From NCBI GenBank assembly GCA_944321895.1, contig CALUNA010000016.1, positions 19,735 to 83,734 on the forward strand: DNA of 64,000 bases, read 5' to 3'. Positions 28,437 to 37,105 of the stretch are shown here, one piece after another (within the stretch, counting starts at the first letter, position 1; every line of letters starts with the position of its first letter). This stretch comes from an uncultured Bacteroidales bacterium (GTDB lineage Bacteria > Bacteroidota > Bacteroidia > Bacteroidales > Paludibacteraceae). A model generated the notes under the pieces. The model was not told the DNA's origin and did not search any database. It saw only the letters and a list, made by a program, of their open reading frames with translations. The position numbers and the translations under genes were made by a program.

Positions 28437-28506
28437 TAGGATAGCAAAATGGCAGACGTGGATTTATCGCCGCAAAATGTGCACAAATTGACAATAAGTC
28501 CACATT

Positions 28507-28549
28507 AAAAAAAAACGGAACCGCCCGGTTTCAAATCCGGATGATTCCG
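28507..28549 (-). terminator. Terminator of der
   Basis: On the minus strand a stem of two paired blocks (CGGAA/TTCCG enclosing CCGG/CCGG) is followed by a run of nine T residues, 27 bases after the der stop codon. Confidence 0.75.
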
Positions 28550-28576
28550 ACAAAACGATAATCACAAAACATGTGT

Positions 28577-29890
28577 TTATTTCGGACGTATGAAAATCTG
28601 TATCGGCGTTCCACAAAAATCCCACCAACTGCGTATTTTGTTTTCCAGAAAACGGCGGTACGGTTCTTTCACGTATTGGGGCAAATTGGCAAAAAACACG
28701 AATGTGGGCACTTGCGTGTTTGGCAACTGCGTTACATATTTTATTTTGATATACTTGCCTTTGGTTGCGGGAGGCGGATAACTCTGGATAAGCGGCAACA
28801 AACGTTCGTTCAGCTGTGCGGTCGGAATTTTACGGAATTTGTTTTCATAAACATGCACGGCCGTTTCCAATACCTTGAGAATCCGTTGCTTGGTCAATGC
28901 GGAAGCAAAAATAATCGGGAAATCCACAAAAGGTGCCAGACGTTCACGAATCGTCTGCTCAAAATGTTTGATGTTGCTGATTTGCTTGTCCTCTACCAGA
29001 TCCCACTTGTTCACACAGACAACCAGTCCCTTACGGTTTTTCTGAATCAACGAAAAGATGTTCAGGTCCTGACTCTCGATGCCGCGCGTAGCATCCAGCA
29101 TCAAAATACATACATCCGAATTCTCGATTGCGCGAATGGAGCGCACAACCGAATAATACTCCAGATCTTCGCTCACTTTTGCCTTCTTGCGGATACCTGC
29201 CGTATCAACCAGATAAAAATCATGGCCGAACTTGTTGTAACGCGTATAAATGGAATCGCGGGTCGTACCGGCAATGTCGGTAACAATGGTACGCTCCTCG
29301 CCTATGAAAGCATTGACAATGGACGACTTGCCTGCATTCGGGCGACCAACCACGGCAAAACGCGGCAATTCTTCTTCCGTCTCATTTTTCGCATCAGATT
29401 TAAAACAGGTCAGTATCTTGTCCAGCAACTCACCCGTACCAAGCCCGTTCATGGCCGACAAAATAAACGGTTCGCCAAGCCCCAGCTTGTAAAATTCAGC
29501 CGACTGGTATTGCAGGTCGAAAGTATCTATTTTGTTGGCAGTCAGGATAACCGGTTTGGAACATTGGCGCAGAATCTGCGCAACCTCCATATCCAAATCC
29601 GTAATTCCGTTCTGTGCATCCAGCACAAAAAGGACGACATCCGCTTCCTCTATGGCCAGCGCGACCTGCCGTTTGATTTCATCTTCAAACACATCGCCCG
29701 ACTTGACCACCCAGCCGCCCGTATCGATAACTGAAAATTCGCGGCCGTTCCATTCGCTTTTGCCATACTGGCGGTCGCGCGTCGTGCCGGCCTGTTCGTT
29801 CACTATGGCCCTGCGTGTCCTGGTGAGCCGGTTAAACAAGGTTGATTTGCCCACATTCGGGCGTCCTACAATTGCGACAATATTTCCCAT
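28577..29890 (-). CDS. der: Ribosome-biogenesis GTPase Der (EngA)
   Basis: A 437-residue double GTPase needed for maturation of the 50S subunit. The first G domain opens with [19 protein letters not shown], with DTGGW as G3 and NKID as G4. The second has GRPNAGKSS at about residue 180, DTAGI and NKWD. A KH-like domain completes the C-terminus ([32 protein letters not shown]). The ATG at 29890 is chosen because it places the first P-loop at residue 9 as in homologues; the frame upstream adds ten residues with no homologous pattern. It is transcribed leftward from a promoter about 115 bases upstream and has its own terminator. Confidence 0.97.
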   Translation of the reverse strand: MGNIVAIVGRPNVGKSTLFNRLTRTRRAIVNEQAGTTRDRQYGKSEWNGREFSVIDTGGWVVKSGDVFEDEIKRQVALAIEEADVVLFVLDAQNGITDLDMEVAQILRQCSKPVILTANKIDTFDLQYQSAEFYKLGLGEPFILSAMNGLGTGELLDKILTCFKSDAKNETEEELPRFAVVGRPNAGKSSIVNAFIGEERTIVTDIAGTTRDSIYTRYNKFGHDFYLVDTAGIRKKAKVSEDLEYYSVVRSIRAIENSDVCILMLDATRGIESQDLNIFSLIQKNRKGLVVCVNKWDLVEDKQISNIKHFEQTIRERLAPFVDFPIIFASALTKQRILKVLETAVHVYENKFRKIPTAQLNERLLPLIQSYPPPATKGKYIKIKYVTQLPNTQVPTFVFFANLPQYVKEPYRRFLENKIRSWWDFCGTPIQIFIRPK

Positions 29891-30004
29891 AAAGTTTCTT
29901 TTATAAATTTGGTTCAACATGCGTCCGGCAAGAACATGGTCCTCCGTCCGGACTTTCGGCCGCTACTTTCACAAGCAACGGCTGTGGGTAAAAATATTCG
30001 GCTG

Positions 30005-30012
30005 CAAAAGTA
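30005..30012 (-). promoter_or_regulatory. -7 box of der
   Basis: The minus strand reads TACTTTTG (TAnnTTTG), giving a 5' leader of about 110 bases before der. The divergent mtgA -7 box lies 53 bases away. Confidence 0.5.
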
Positions 30013-30064
30013 CGGCATTTTCGGGAAAAAATAAAAAAGGCTCACACAAAACCGTCTTTTTGCG

Positions 30065-30072
30065 TATTTTTG
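30065..30072 (+). promoter_or_regulatory. -7 box of mtgA
   Basis: TATTTTTG matches the Bacteroidetes -7 box and lies 24 bases before the mtgA ATG at 30097. Confidence 0.5.
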
Positions 30073-30096
30073 CCATCGTTTTCGGATAAAAAAACA

Positions 30097-30795
30097 ATGA
30101 AACTTGTCGGAAAAATACTTGCCTGGATTTTTGGTCTGTTTTTCGGGATTACTTTGTTTCTGGTGATACTATACAAATATGTGCCCGTCCATGTAACGCC
30201 ACTCATGCTTATCCGTTCGTGCGAGGCTATTGCCAAACATGAAAAACCGCATATTGAACGCACATGGGTTGCGTTGGAAGATATTTCGCCCGACATGGTG
30301 CGTGCCGTCATTGCCTCGGAAGACAATCTGTTCCTGAAACATCACGGCTTTTCATGGGAACAAATGAAAATAGCGCGCCGTGAGGCCCTGCAAGGCAAAC
30401 GTGTGCGCGGTGCAAGCACCATAAGCCAGCAAACTGCCAAGAACGTATTTTTGCCGCATCACAAATCCTATGTCCGCAAAGCCGTAGAAGCCTACCTGAC
30501 CGTGCTTATCGAGTGGATATGGGGCAAGGAACGCATCATGGAAGTCTATCTGAACGTCATTGAAACCGGCGATGGCATTTACGGCGTCGAAGCCGCCGCA
30601 CAAACCTATTTCCACAAGCCGGCCAAACGGCTGAATGCCGCGGAATGTGCCCGCATTGCTGCCTGTCTGCCCAACCCGCGCCGTTACCATGTCGCAAATC
30701 CGACACCATACATATTGAAACGACAGCAACAGATACTCAATCTAATGCCCAAAATGGGACGTATCGACCTTCCTGCGTCAAGAAAAAACAAATGA
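30097..30795 (+). CDS. mtgA: Monofunctional peptidoglycan glycosyltransferase MtgA (GT51)
   Basis: A 232-residue membrane-anchored enzyme that polymerises lipid II into glycan strands. The first 30 residues contain one membrane helix (ILAWIFGLFFGITLFLVILY). The GT51 motifs follow in order: AVIASEDNLFLKHHGF (catalytic glutamate in ASED), RGASTISQQTAKNVFL, KERIMEVYLNVIETGDGIYGVEAAA, and the C-terminal CLPNPRRY. There is no transpeptidase domain, which separates it from class A penicillin-binding proteins. The ATG at 30097 is chosen over the TTG at 30070, which overlaps the promoter. lipB starts eight bases after the stop, so the genes are likely cotranscribed. Confidence 0.95.
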   Translation: MKLVGKILAWIFGLFFGITLFLVILYKYVPVHVTPLMLIRSCEAIAKHEKPHIERTWVALEDISPDMVRAVIASEDNLFLKHHGFSWEQMKIARREALQGKRVRGASTISQQTAKNVFLPHHKSYVRKAVEAYLTVLIEWIWGKERIMEVYLNVIETGDGIYGVEAAAQTYFHKPAKRLNAAECARIAACLPNPRRYHVANPTPYILKRQQQILNLMPKMGRIDLPASRKNK

Positions 30796-30802
30796 CATCA
30801 TT

Positions 30803-31462
30803 ATGAAAATTGAAAATTGGGGACTTATCGACTACCGGACAGCCTGGGAACGGCAGGAACAGCTGTTCCGGGAAACCATCAGCCGGAAAATGGCCGGATT
30901 GCCTACCGAAAACAGGCTGGTTTTCTGCGAACATCCGCATGTCTACACATTGGGCATGCACGGGAATCCGCAAAACATGCTGTTGTCGGCGGCAAACCTG
31001 CAAAAATCCGGCGCCACATTCGTACAGACCAACCGGGGCGGCGACATTACCTATCACGGGCCCGGCCAGATTGTCGGCTACCCGATTTTCGACCTGGCAT
31101 CATTCGGCATCGGACTGAAGCAATACATTTGCAATGTAGAGGAAGCCATCATACAGACCCTGCTCACTTACGATATCCGGGCAGAACGCCTGCACGGCGC
31201 GACCGGCGTATGGCTTGACACCGGCAAACCAAATTGCCGGAAAATCGCCGCCATCGGCGTACGCAGCTCACACTTCGTAACCATGCACGGATTCGCACTG
31301 AACGTCAACACGGATTTACGGTATTTCTCCGCCATCAATCCATGCGGTTTCACCGACAAGGGAGTGACTTCCATGCAACTGGAAAAAGGCAAGCACATTG
31401 ACATGGAAGAAGTACGCGCCAGGCTGGCAGATGCTTTCACGAACATCTTTCAAAACAATTAA
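30803..31462 (+). CDS. lipB: Octanoyl-[acyl-carrier-protein]:protein N-octanoyltransferase LipB
   Basis: A 219-residue cytoplasmic enzyme that transfers octanoate from acyl carrier protein to lipoyl domains, the first step of lipoate synthesis. The family motif RGGDITYHGPGQIVGYPI is intact, and the catalytic pair is present as K147 (RKIAAIGVRSS) and C181 (INPCGF). Length is typical. It is the middle gene of a likely mtgA-lipB-glycosylase operon with gaps of eight and four bases. Confidence 0.96.
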   Translation: MKIENWGLIDYRTAWERQEQLFRETISRKMAGLPTENRLVFCEHPHVYTLGMHGNPQNMLLSAANLQKSGATFVQTNRGGDITYHGPGQIVGYPIFDLASFGIGLKQYICNVEEAIIQTLLTYDIRAERLHGATGVWLDTGKPNCRKIAAIGVRSSHFVTMHGFALNVNTDLRYFSAINPCGFTDKGVTSMQLEKGKHIDMEEVRARLADAFTNIFQNN

Positions 31463-31466
31463 AATC

Positions 31467-32039
31467 ATGCCCAAATCATCGTTCGCACCCATAGAAGACA
31501 GCGAAATCAGCATACTGATTTTAGGCTCCATTCCCGGCGACCGTTCCATTGCCATGCAGCAATATTACGCCCATCCGCAAAACCGGTTCTGGAAAATGCT
31601 GGCACGCATAACCGGCAAGCCCGAACCGACGGACTATGCAGAAAAAAAAGCTTTGCTGCTGCAATCGGGCATCGGTCTGTGGGACGTAGCCCGTACCGCC
31701 GACCGTGAAGGCAGCATGGACAGCGCCATCAGAAACGAGACGCCCAACAACATAGATGCGTTTCTGGATTGCCATCCACACATCAGCACCATTGTATTCA
31801 ACGGCCGGAAAGCAGAAAACATGTTCCGCAAATTCTTCAGCGAACGCCCCTGCATCACCTATTGCATCATGCCAAGCACCAGCCCGGCAAACGCGGCATA
31901 TTCCCTTGATGAACTATGCCGGATATGGTCCGGAATTTTTCCGAAAACAGAAACAACCCTCCATAAATTGCCTGCAAGACAAGGCCACACAAAAACAAAA
32001 TGCAATGAACTCATTGCCAAGGACAGACAAAAAAAATGA
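31467..32039 (+). CDS. DNA-deoxyinosine (hypoxanthine) glycosylase-like protein, UDG superfamily
   Basis: A 190-residue protein with the uracil-DNA-glycosylase fold pattern of the hypoxanthine-DNA glycosylase family. Marks are ILILGSIPGDRSIAMQQYYAHPQNRFWKMLA near the N-terminus (family GS.PG..S and HP.N.FW motifs), GIGLWDVARTADREGSMDSAI, and the C-terminal MPSTSPANA segment. It would excise hypoxanthine or other deaminated bases from DNA. The ATG at 31467, four bases after the lipB stop, removes a 23-residue overlap with lipB. Substrate preference (hypoxanthine versus uracil or thymine mismatches) is not determinable by eye. Confidence 0.82.
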   Translation: MPKSSFAPIEDSEISILILGSIPGDRSIAMQQYYAHPQNRFWKMLARITGKPEPTDYAEKKALLLQSGIGLWDVARTADREGSMDSAIRNETPNNIDAFLDCHPHISTIVFNGRKAENMFRKFFSERPCITYCIMPSTSPANAAYSLDELCRIWSGIFPKTETTLHKLPARQGHTKTKCNELIAKDRQKK

Positions 32040-32187
32040 CAATTTGCATTTTTTGTAAATTAAATCATTATTTTTCATGCAAGATATTGCCACATTGCAG
32101 AAAAAACCATATATTAGCAGTCGCTTTTCCAGAGCATTGATTTCATGAAACAACAATTGCAAATGCTAATGAAAACACACATCGCCT

Positions 32188-34131
32188 ATGAGTTATTTAA
32201 ATTTTGACAAAACACTTTTAATCAATCTGGAACGTTCCCTGCCAAAGGAAATGATTCGTACAAACCGTGCCGGAGCCTACAACAGCACCACACTGGTTGA
32301 CTGCAACACAAGAAAATATCACGGACAGTTGGTGCTCCCCATTCCGGAACTGAGCGATGACAATTACGTATTGCTCTCATCGCTTGATGAAACCGTTATC
32401 CAACACGGCGCCGAGTTCAATCTGGGCATTCACAAATACAACGGGAACAATTACAGTCCGCAAGGACACAAATACATCCGTCAGTTCGACTGTGAAGTCG
32501 TGTCACGCACGATTTACCGCGTGGGTGGTGTCATTCTGTCCAAAGAGCGTATGCTCGTATCTTTTGAGCCGCGCGTGCTGATAAAATACACGCTGTTGGA
32601 AGCTCATTCACCCACGACACTCCGTTTCAAACCGTTTTTGGCATTCCGCAGCGTAAATGAACTGACCCATCAGAACAACAGGGCGGATACGGGCTATCAG
32701 ACCGTAGCCAACGGCATTGCCATGAGAATGTATCCGGAATTCCCGCAACTGTTCATGCAATTTTCCAAGACAAACACCTATCACCACAATCCCGACTGGT
32801 ACAAGGACATTGAATACTACAAGGAACAAGAACGCGGCTTCGAATATCAGGAAGACCTGCTGGTGCCCGGCTATTTTGAAATGCCGATGAAAAAAGGCGA
32901 GGAAATCATTTTCTCCGCAGGAATTTCCGAAGTGTCCACACGTTCGCTGAAATCCACATGGAACTATGAACTGACCCGCCGCATAGCACGTACGGACATG
33001 TTTGCCTGCCTGAAAAACTCAGCCGGACAGTTCTACAAACGCGAAGGCAGCAAATGCTACCTGCTTGCAGGCTATCCGTGGTTCAAAGCCGTGGCACGTG
33101 ACGAATTCATAGCCGTACCGGACTGCACATTCGGCATCGGGCGCATGGAATACTGGAAACTCATCATGGATGACACCGCCGTACCCGAAGTAAAAGCATT
33201 CCTGGAAGGCAAACCCGAAAAAATCAAGCTCAAAGGAATGGAGCAGCCCGATGTGTTGCTGTGGTTCATCTGGGCGATACAACGCTACGCGGCCCACACA
33301 AGCATTCAGGATGCCGCCACACAATATGGAGACCTGGTCACGGAAATCGTAACCTACATCCGCAACCAGCAACATCCGGAACTGTTCATGCACACAAACG
33401 GGCTGTTATTCGTTAACGGGACGGAAAAACCCGCCACATGGATGAATGCCGTAGAAAACGGACGTCCTATCACACCGCGCACGGGATATGTTGTAGAAAT
33501 CAACGCCTTGTGGTACGATGTGCTGAAATTCGCTGCAGAACTGGCACGCTGCAAAGACAACAACCATCTGGCCGACTTGTTCGACTATCAGGCCGAAATC
33601 ACACGGGAATCGTTCGTACAGACATTCTGGAACGGCACTTACCTCTACGACTACGTCATAGACAACTACAAAGACTGGGAAGTACGCCCCAATATGATTC
33701 TGGCCGTATCATTGCCCTACTCTCCGCTTGACAGGAAACAGCAGAAAGCCATCGTGGACATCTGCACCAAAGAACTGCTGACCCCCAAAGGATTGCGCAC
33801 ACTGAGTCCGAAAAGCGGCTCCTACCGCCCGGAATATATCGGCGGGCAACAAGAACGCGACCGGAACTACCACAACGGTCCGGTATGGACCTGTACATTC
33901 GGGGAATATACGGAAGCATACCTGAAAATATACAAGGCAAGCGGAACATCATTTATCGAACGTCTGCTACTCGGTTTTGACGCTGAAATGATGGAACTAT
34001 GCATAGGCACCCTCAACGAACTGTACGACGGCAATCCCCCGTTCAAGGGTCATGGAGGCATGTCGTTCGCACGGAGCGTGGCAGCAGTAATCAGCGCATA
34101 TGAAACCTTGCAAAGATATAAAAAACAGTAA
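32188..34131 (+). CDS. Glycogen debranching enzyme-like amylo-alpha-1,6-glucosidase (GH133)
   Basis: A 647-residue cytoplasmic protein. The N-terminal super-sandwich domain starts with TNRAGAYNSTTLVDCNTRKYHGQLV, the usual start of Bacteroidetes GH133-type debranching enzymes. The C-terminal (alpha/alpha)6 barrel includes WMNAVENGRPITPRTGYVVEINALWYDVLKFAAEL and ERDRNYHNGPVWTCTFGEYTEAYLK. It hydrolyses alpha-1,6 branch stubs in storage glucan. It is followed by a GT4 glycosyltransferase (22-base gap) and a GH57 enzyme, a trio found together in many Bacteroidales and apparently one operon for glycogen turnover. No promoter is obvious in the 148 AT-rich bases upstream. Confidence 0.92.
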   Translation: MSYLNFDKTLLINLERSLPKEMIRTNRAGAYNSTTLVDCNTRKYHGQLVLPIPELSDDNYVLLSSLDETVIQHGAEFNLGIHKYNGNNYSPQGHKYIRQFDCEVVSRTIYRVGGVILSKERMLVSFEPRVLIKYTLLEAHSPTTLRFKPFLAFRSVNELTHQNNRADTGYQTVANGIAMRMYPEFPQLFMQFSKTNTYHHNPDWYKDIEYYKEQERGFEYQEDLLVPGYFEMPMKKGEEIIFSAGISEVSTRSLKSTWNYELTRRIARTDMFACLKNSAGQFYKREGSKCYLLAGYPWFKAVARDEFIAVPDCTFGIGRMEYWKLIMDDTAVPEVKAFLEGKPEKIKLKGMEQPDVLLWFIWAIQRYAAHTSIQDAATQYGDLVTEIVTYIRNQQHPELFMHTNGLLFVNGTEKPATWMNAVENGRPITPRTGYVVEINALWYDVLKFAAELARCKDNNHLADLFDYQAEITRESFVQTFWNGTYLYDYVIDNYKDWEVRPNMILAVSLPYSPLDRKQQKAIVDICTKELLTPKGLRTLSPKSGSYRPEYIGGQQERDRNYHNGPVWTCTFGEYTEAYLKIYKASGTSFIERLLLGFDAEMMELCIGTLNELYDGNPPFKGHGGMSFARSVAAVISAYETLQRYKKQ

Positions 34132-34153
34132 CCATAATCTATAATTACTCTAT

Positions 34154-35416
34154 ATGAAAGCACTAATGTTCGGCTGGGAATTTCCGCCCCACATTCTGGG
34201 AGGATTGGGAACCGCAAGCTACGGACTCACGCGGGGAATGGCCCAGCAACCCGATATGGAAATTACGTTCGTAATTCCCAAACCATGGGGCGACGAAGAC
34301 CAGTCGTTCCTGAAAATAATAGGCGCATGCAATGTCCCTATCGTATGGAAAGAGAATGACTGGAATTATGTGAACCAGCGTATTGGAAGCCAGATGAATC
34401 CCGATGAATACTTCTGGCTGCGCAACGGCATCAAATATGATTTCCGCCGCATCGGCACCAATGATCTGGGCTGCGTGGAATTTTCCGGACGTTATCCGGA
34501 CAACCTGGTCGAGGAAATAGGCAACTATGAGGCCGTTGCCAGTGTATTGGCCCACCAGCTTGACTTTGACATCATACATTCACATGACTGGCTTACTTAT
34601 CCGGCAGGAGTATTTGCCAAACAGATATCCGGCAAACCGCTGGTCATCCACGTACACGCAACCGATTTCGACCGCTCACGCGGCAACGTGAACCCGACAG
34701 TGTACAGCATTGAACGTCGGGGCATGGATATGGCCGACCATATTATTTGTGTCAGCAACCTGACCCGCAACACCGTCATTGAAAAATACGGACAGCATCC
34801 CGACAAGGTAAGCACCGTACACAATGCCGTGGAACCCCTGCCAGATGCAGATTCCTACAAGAAAACACCCCGCAAAGACAAGATTGTGACATTCCTGGGG
34901 CGTATCACAATGCAGAAAGGTCCGGAATATTTTGTCGAAGCAGCAGCACGCGTATTGCAGAAAACCAACGGAGTCCGCTTCGTCATGGCCGGCAGCGGCG
35001 ACATGATGAATGCCATGATTGACTTGGTTGCCAAACGCGGTATTGCCGACAAATTCCACTTCACCGGCTTCCTGCGCGGACGCCAGGTACATGAAATGCT
35101 GGCAGAAAGCGATGTGTACATCATGCCGTCCGTATCCGAACCGTTCGGCATATCGCCGCTTGAAGCCATGCAGGTTGGCACACCAAGCATCATTTCGCAC
35201 CAGTCCGGTTGCGCCGAAATCCTGACACATGCCATAAAAACAGACTATTGGGACATCGATGCCATGGCCGATGCAATTTATGCCATAGTCAAATATCCGG
35301 CCATGTACAAAAGCCTGCACGAACTCGGACGCAAAGAAGTCAACAACATCAAATGGTACGATGCCGGCCTGAAAGTACGGGCCATATATGACAAAGTAAT
35401 CAAAGAAAGACAATAA
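34154..35416 (+). CDS. GT4 family glycosyltransferase, probable glycogen synthase-like enzyme
   Basis: A 420-residue GT-B fold enzyme. The N-terminal domain begins MKALMFGWEFPPHILGGLGTASYGL, the acceptor loop of glycogen/starch synthase relatives. The C-terminal nucleotide-sugar site has the E-x7-E element SVSEPFGISPLEAMQVGTPSI (glutamates of PSVSEPFGISPLE), and TFLGRITMQKGPEYFVEAA marks the domain junction. Its position between GH133 and GH57 points to alpha-glucan synthesis or extension, although substrate and sugar donor cannot be proved from sequence. Confidence 0.88.
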   Translation: MKALMFGWEFPPHILGGLGTASYGLTRGMAQQPDMEITFVIPKPWGDEDQSFLKIIGACNVPIVWKENDWNYVNQRIGSQMNPDEYFWLRNGIKYDFRRIGTNDLGCVEFSGRYPDNLVEEIGNYEAVASVLAHQLDFDIIHSHDWLTYPAGVFAKQISGKPLVIHVHATDFDRSRGNVNPTVYSIERRGMDMADHIICVSNLTRNTVIEKYGQHPDKVSTVHNAVEPLPDADSYKKTPRKDKIVTFLGRITMQKGPEYFVEAAARVLQKTNGVRFVMAGSGDMMNAMIDLVAKRGIADKFHFTGFLRGRQVHEMLAESDVYIMPSVSEPFGISPLEAMQVGTPSIISHQSGCAEILTHAIKTDYWDIDAMADAIYAIVKYPAMYKSLHELGRKEVNNIKWYDAGLKVRAIYDKVIKERQ

Positions 35417-35455
35417 ACAGAACCAATTTCCAAAGACTTTTATACAAAACATGTT

Positions 35456-36745
35456 ATGAAAAACATTTGCTTATATTTTACGCTTCATGCACCCTACCGG
35501 CTGAAACGCTATCGCTTTTTTGAAATAGGCCAGGATCACTATTATTATGATGATTTCCAGACCGAAGACAAAATAACGCATGTTGCCCAACAATCCTACC
35601 TGCCGGCCAACCGGACGATTCTGGACATGATACGCAGCAGCAACGGAAAATTCAAGTGTGCTTATGCCGTTTCCGGTATCATTCTGGAACAATTGGAGCA
35701 ATACGCCCCTGAAGTAATCGACAGCTTTAAGGAACTGGCCCAAACCGGTTGCATTGAATTTCTGGCCGAGCCCTATGCACACTCGCTGGCCTCCATCTTC
35801 AATGCAAACGAGTGGGAAAACCAACTCAAGCTACACGCTGACAAAGTAGAATCCCTGTTTGGAATCCGCCCAACCACTCTGTGCAATTCCGACCTGATCT
35901 ATTCCGATGACATTGGCGACAAAGCCTATAAAATGGGCTTCAAGGCCATGCTGGTTGAAGGTGCCAAACACACTATGGGCTGGAAGAGTTCCAACTACAT
36001 CTACCGCTCAGCTCCCGCACCCAAACTGAAACTGCTGGTGCGCAACACCAAACTGAGTGATGACATTGCCTTCCGCTTTTCTGACTACACATGGCAAGAC
36101 TTCCCGCTGGATGCCGGAAAATACATGAGCTGGATACATTCCACACCGGAAGAAGAACCCATTGTCAATATCGGTTTCGGCTATGATGCCTTGGGCATAA
36201 ACAACAATGCACAAAGCGGCATATTTGATTTTATCAAGGCACTTCCCTATTTTGCCATGGAAAACGGCATCGGATTCATGTTGCCTACGGAAGCTGCCAA
36301 AAAAATAGCAGCCGTCGATGACTTTATCAGCTGTCCATATCCCATGTCATGGTCTGGCGAAGCCAAAGACCTGAGCGCATGGTGCGGAAACGACCTGCAA
36401 CATGAAGCATTGAACAAATTGTACAGTGTTGCGGAAAGAGTACGCCTGTGCTCCGACAAATCCCTGAAACATGACTGGGAAATCCTGCAGGCATCCGATA
36501 ATTTCCGCTACATGAGCCACTCCGATGCCTGGGGAACAAACTACGAATCTGCTTATGAAGCATTTATGAACTACATGAACGTGTTGGCCGATTTTCTGCA
36601 ACGTGTAGAGGAGCAGTATCCGACCACTATCGAAAATGAAGAATTGAATGCTTTGCTGAAAACAATCAACAATCAGGAAAAGGAAATCGAAAAACTGGAA
36701 AAGGAACTGAAAGCTGCGCATTCGCGCAAATCAACAGCCAAATAA
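35456..36745 (+). CDS. GH57 family alpha-glucan-acting enzyme
   Basis: A 429-residue protein opening MKNICLYFTLHAPYRLKRYRFFEIG, the usual start of Bacteroidetes GH57 'alpha-amylase' proteins. AVSGIILEQLEQYAPEV and GCIEFLAEPYAHSLASIF match the catalytic nucleophile region of GH57 (Glu in EFLAEPYAHSL). The last 40 residues form a charged coiled coil (NNQEKEIEKLEKELKAAHSRK) that could mediate oligomerisation. As last gene of the GH133-GT4-GH57 unit, it probably degrades, transfers or branches storage glucan. A strong terminator follows. Confidence 0.9.
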   Translation: MKNICLYFTLHAPYRLKRYRFFEIGQDHYYYDDFQTEDKITHVAQQSYLPANRTILDMIRSSNGKFKCAYAVSGIILEQLEQYAPEVIDSFKELAQTGCIEFLAEPYAHSLASIFNANEWENQLKLHADKVESLFGIRPTTLCNSDLIYSDDIGDKAYKMGFKAMLVEGAKHTMGWKSSNYIYRSAPAPKLKLLVRNTKLSDDIAFRFSDYTWQDFPLDAGKYMSWIHSTPEEEPIVNIGFGYDALGINNNAQSGIFDFIKALPYFAMENGIGFMLPTEAAKKIAAVDDFISCPYPMSWSGEAKDLSAWCGNDLQHEALNKLYSVAERVRLCSDKSLKHDWEILQASDNFRYMSHSDAWGTNYESAYEAFMNYMNVLADFLQRVEEQYPTTIENEELNALLKTINNQEKEIEKLEKELKAAHSRKSTAK

Positions 36746-36759
36746 ATCTCCTTTATCAA

Positions 36760-36794
36760 TGAGGGCGGCTCTCACGGGTCGCCCTCATTTTTTT
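36760..36794 (+). terminator. Terminator after the glucan operon
   Basis: Stem TGAGGGCG/CGCCCTCA with a 12-base loop, followed by seven T residues, 15 bases after the GH57 stop. Confidence 0.85.
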
Positions 36795-37042
36795 ATATCT
36801 GCCGGTGATTTTCCAAAAGGAAAATTTACTTCTGGACACCTTCACGCATACCCATGAACGGCAGACAAGCCGTAAAAAAACACCTTGTCCTGCGATACCG
36901 GCTTGATACCCGCCATGACACTCAGAATCCATCTCACAATACTCTGAAACGCGATTTCAGACAAATGAACCATATGACATGACACACACAATCTGATACC
37001 GGTTTGCACACCGGACAAACCATCGCTCTTACAAATACATAA
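36795..37042. other. Gene-free stretch upstream of the silent SusC copy
   Basis: About 250 bases with no coding frame of note, no TAnnTTTG promoter in the rightward direction and no signal-peptide-like frame joining the SusC homologue. It ends with an in-frame TAA (37040-37042) for the SusC frame. A few short inverted repeats are present but no mobile-element end is recognisable. The absence of expression signals is what marks the downstream SusC as silent. Confidence 0.6.
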
Positions 37043-37065
37043 CAACCAGCACATTACAAAAATTC

Positions 37066-37095
37066 ACCAAGTAGCTCCAATACTCTGGTAATTTC
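37066..37095 (+). repeat. 30-bp inverted repeat, left copy (candidate recombination site)
   Basis: These 30 bases, beginning ACCAAGTAGC and ending GGTAATTTC, are identical to the reverse complement of 63924-63953. In both places they encode P-S-S-S-N-T-L-V-I-S in the same SusC reading frame, at the end of the carboxypeptidase-regulatory-like domain. Identity stops upstream at 37065, and beyond 37095 it falls to ordinary paralogue level. Confidence 0.9.
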
Positions 37096-37105
37096 CTTTA
37101 TCGGA

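Noticed and set aside
28571..29734. A 387-codon open frame on the plus strand opposite der
   Set aside because: It is antisense to a strongly conserved GTPase, has no signal or domain pattern and no promoter; its length follows from the codon use of der.
32040..32187. A possible small RNA or tRNA between the glycosylase and the GH133 gene
   Set aside because: The 148 bases are AT-rich with no cloverleaf, no strong hairpin and no promoter-terminator pair.
34676..35452. A 258-codon leftward frame opposite the GT4 gene
   Set aside because: Composition-driven antisense frame; the GT4 gene on the other strand has all family motifs.
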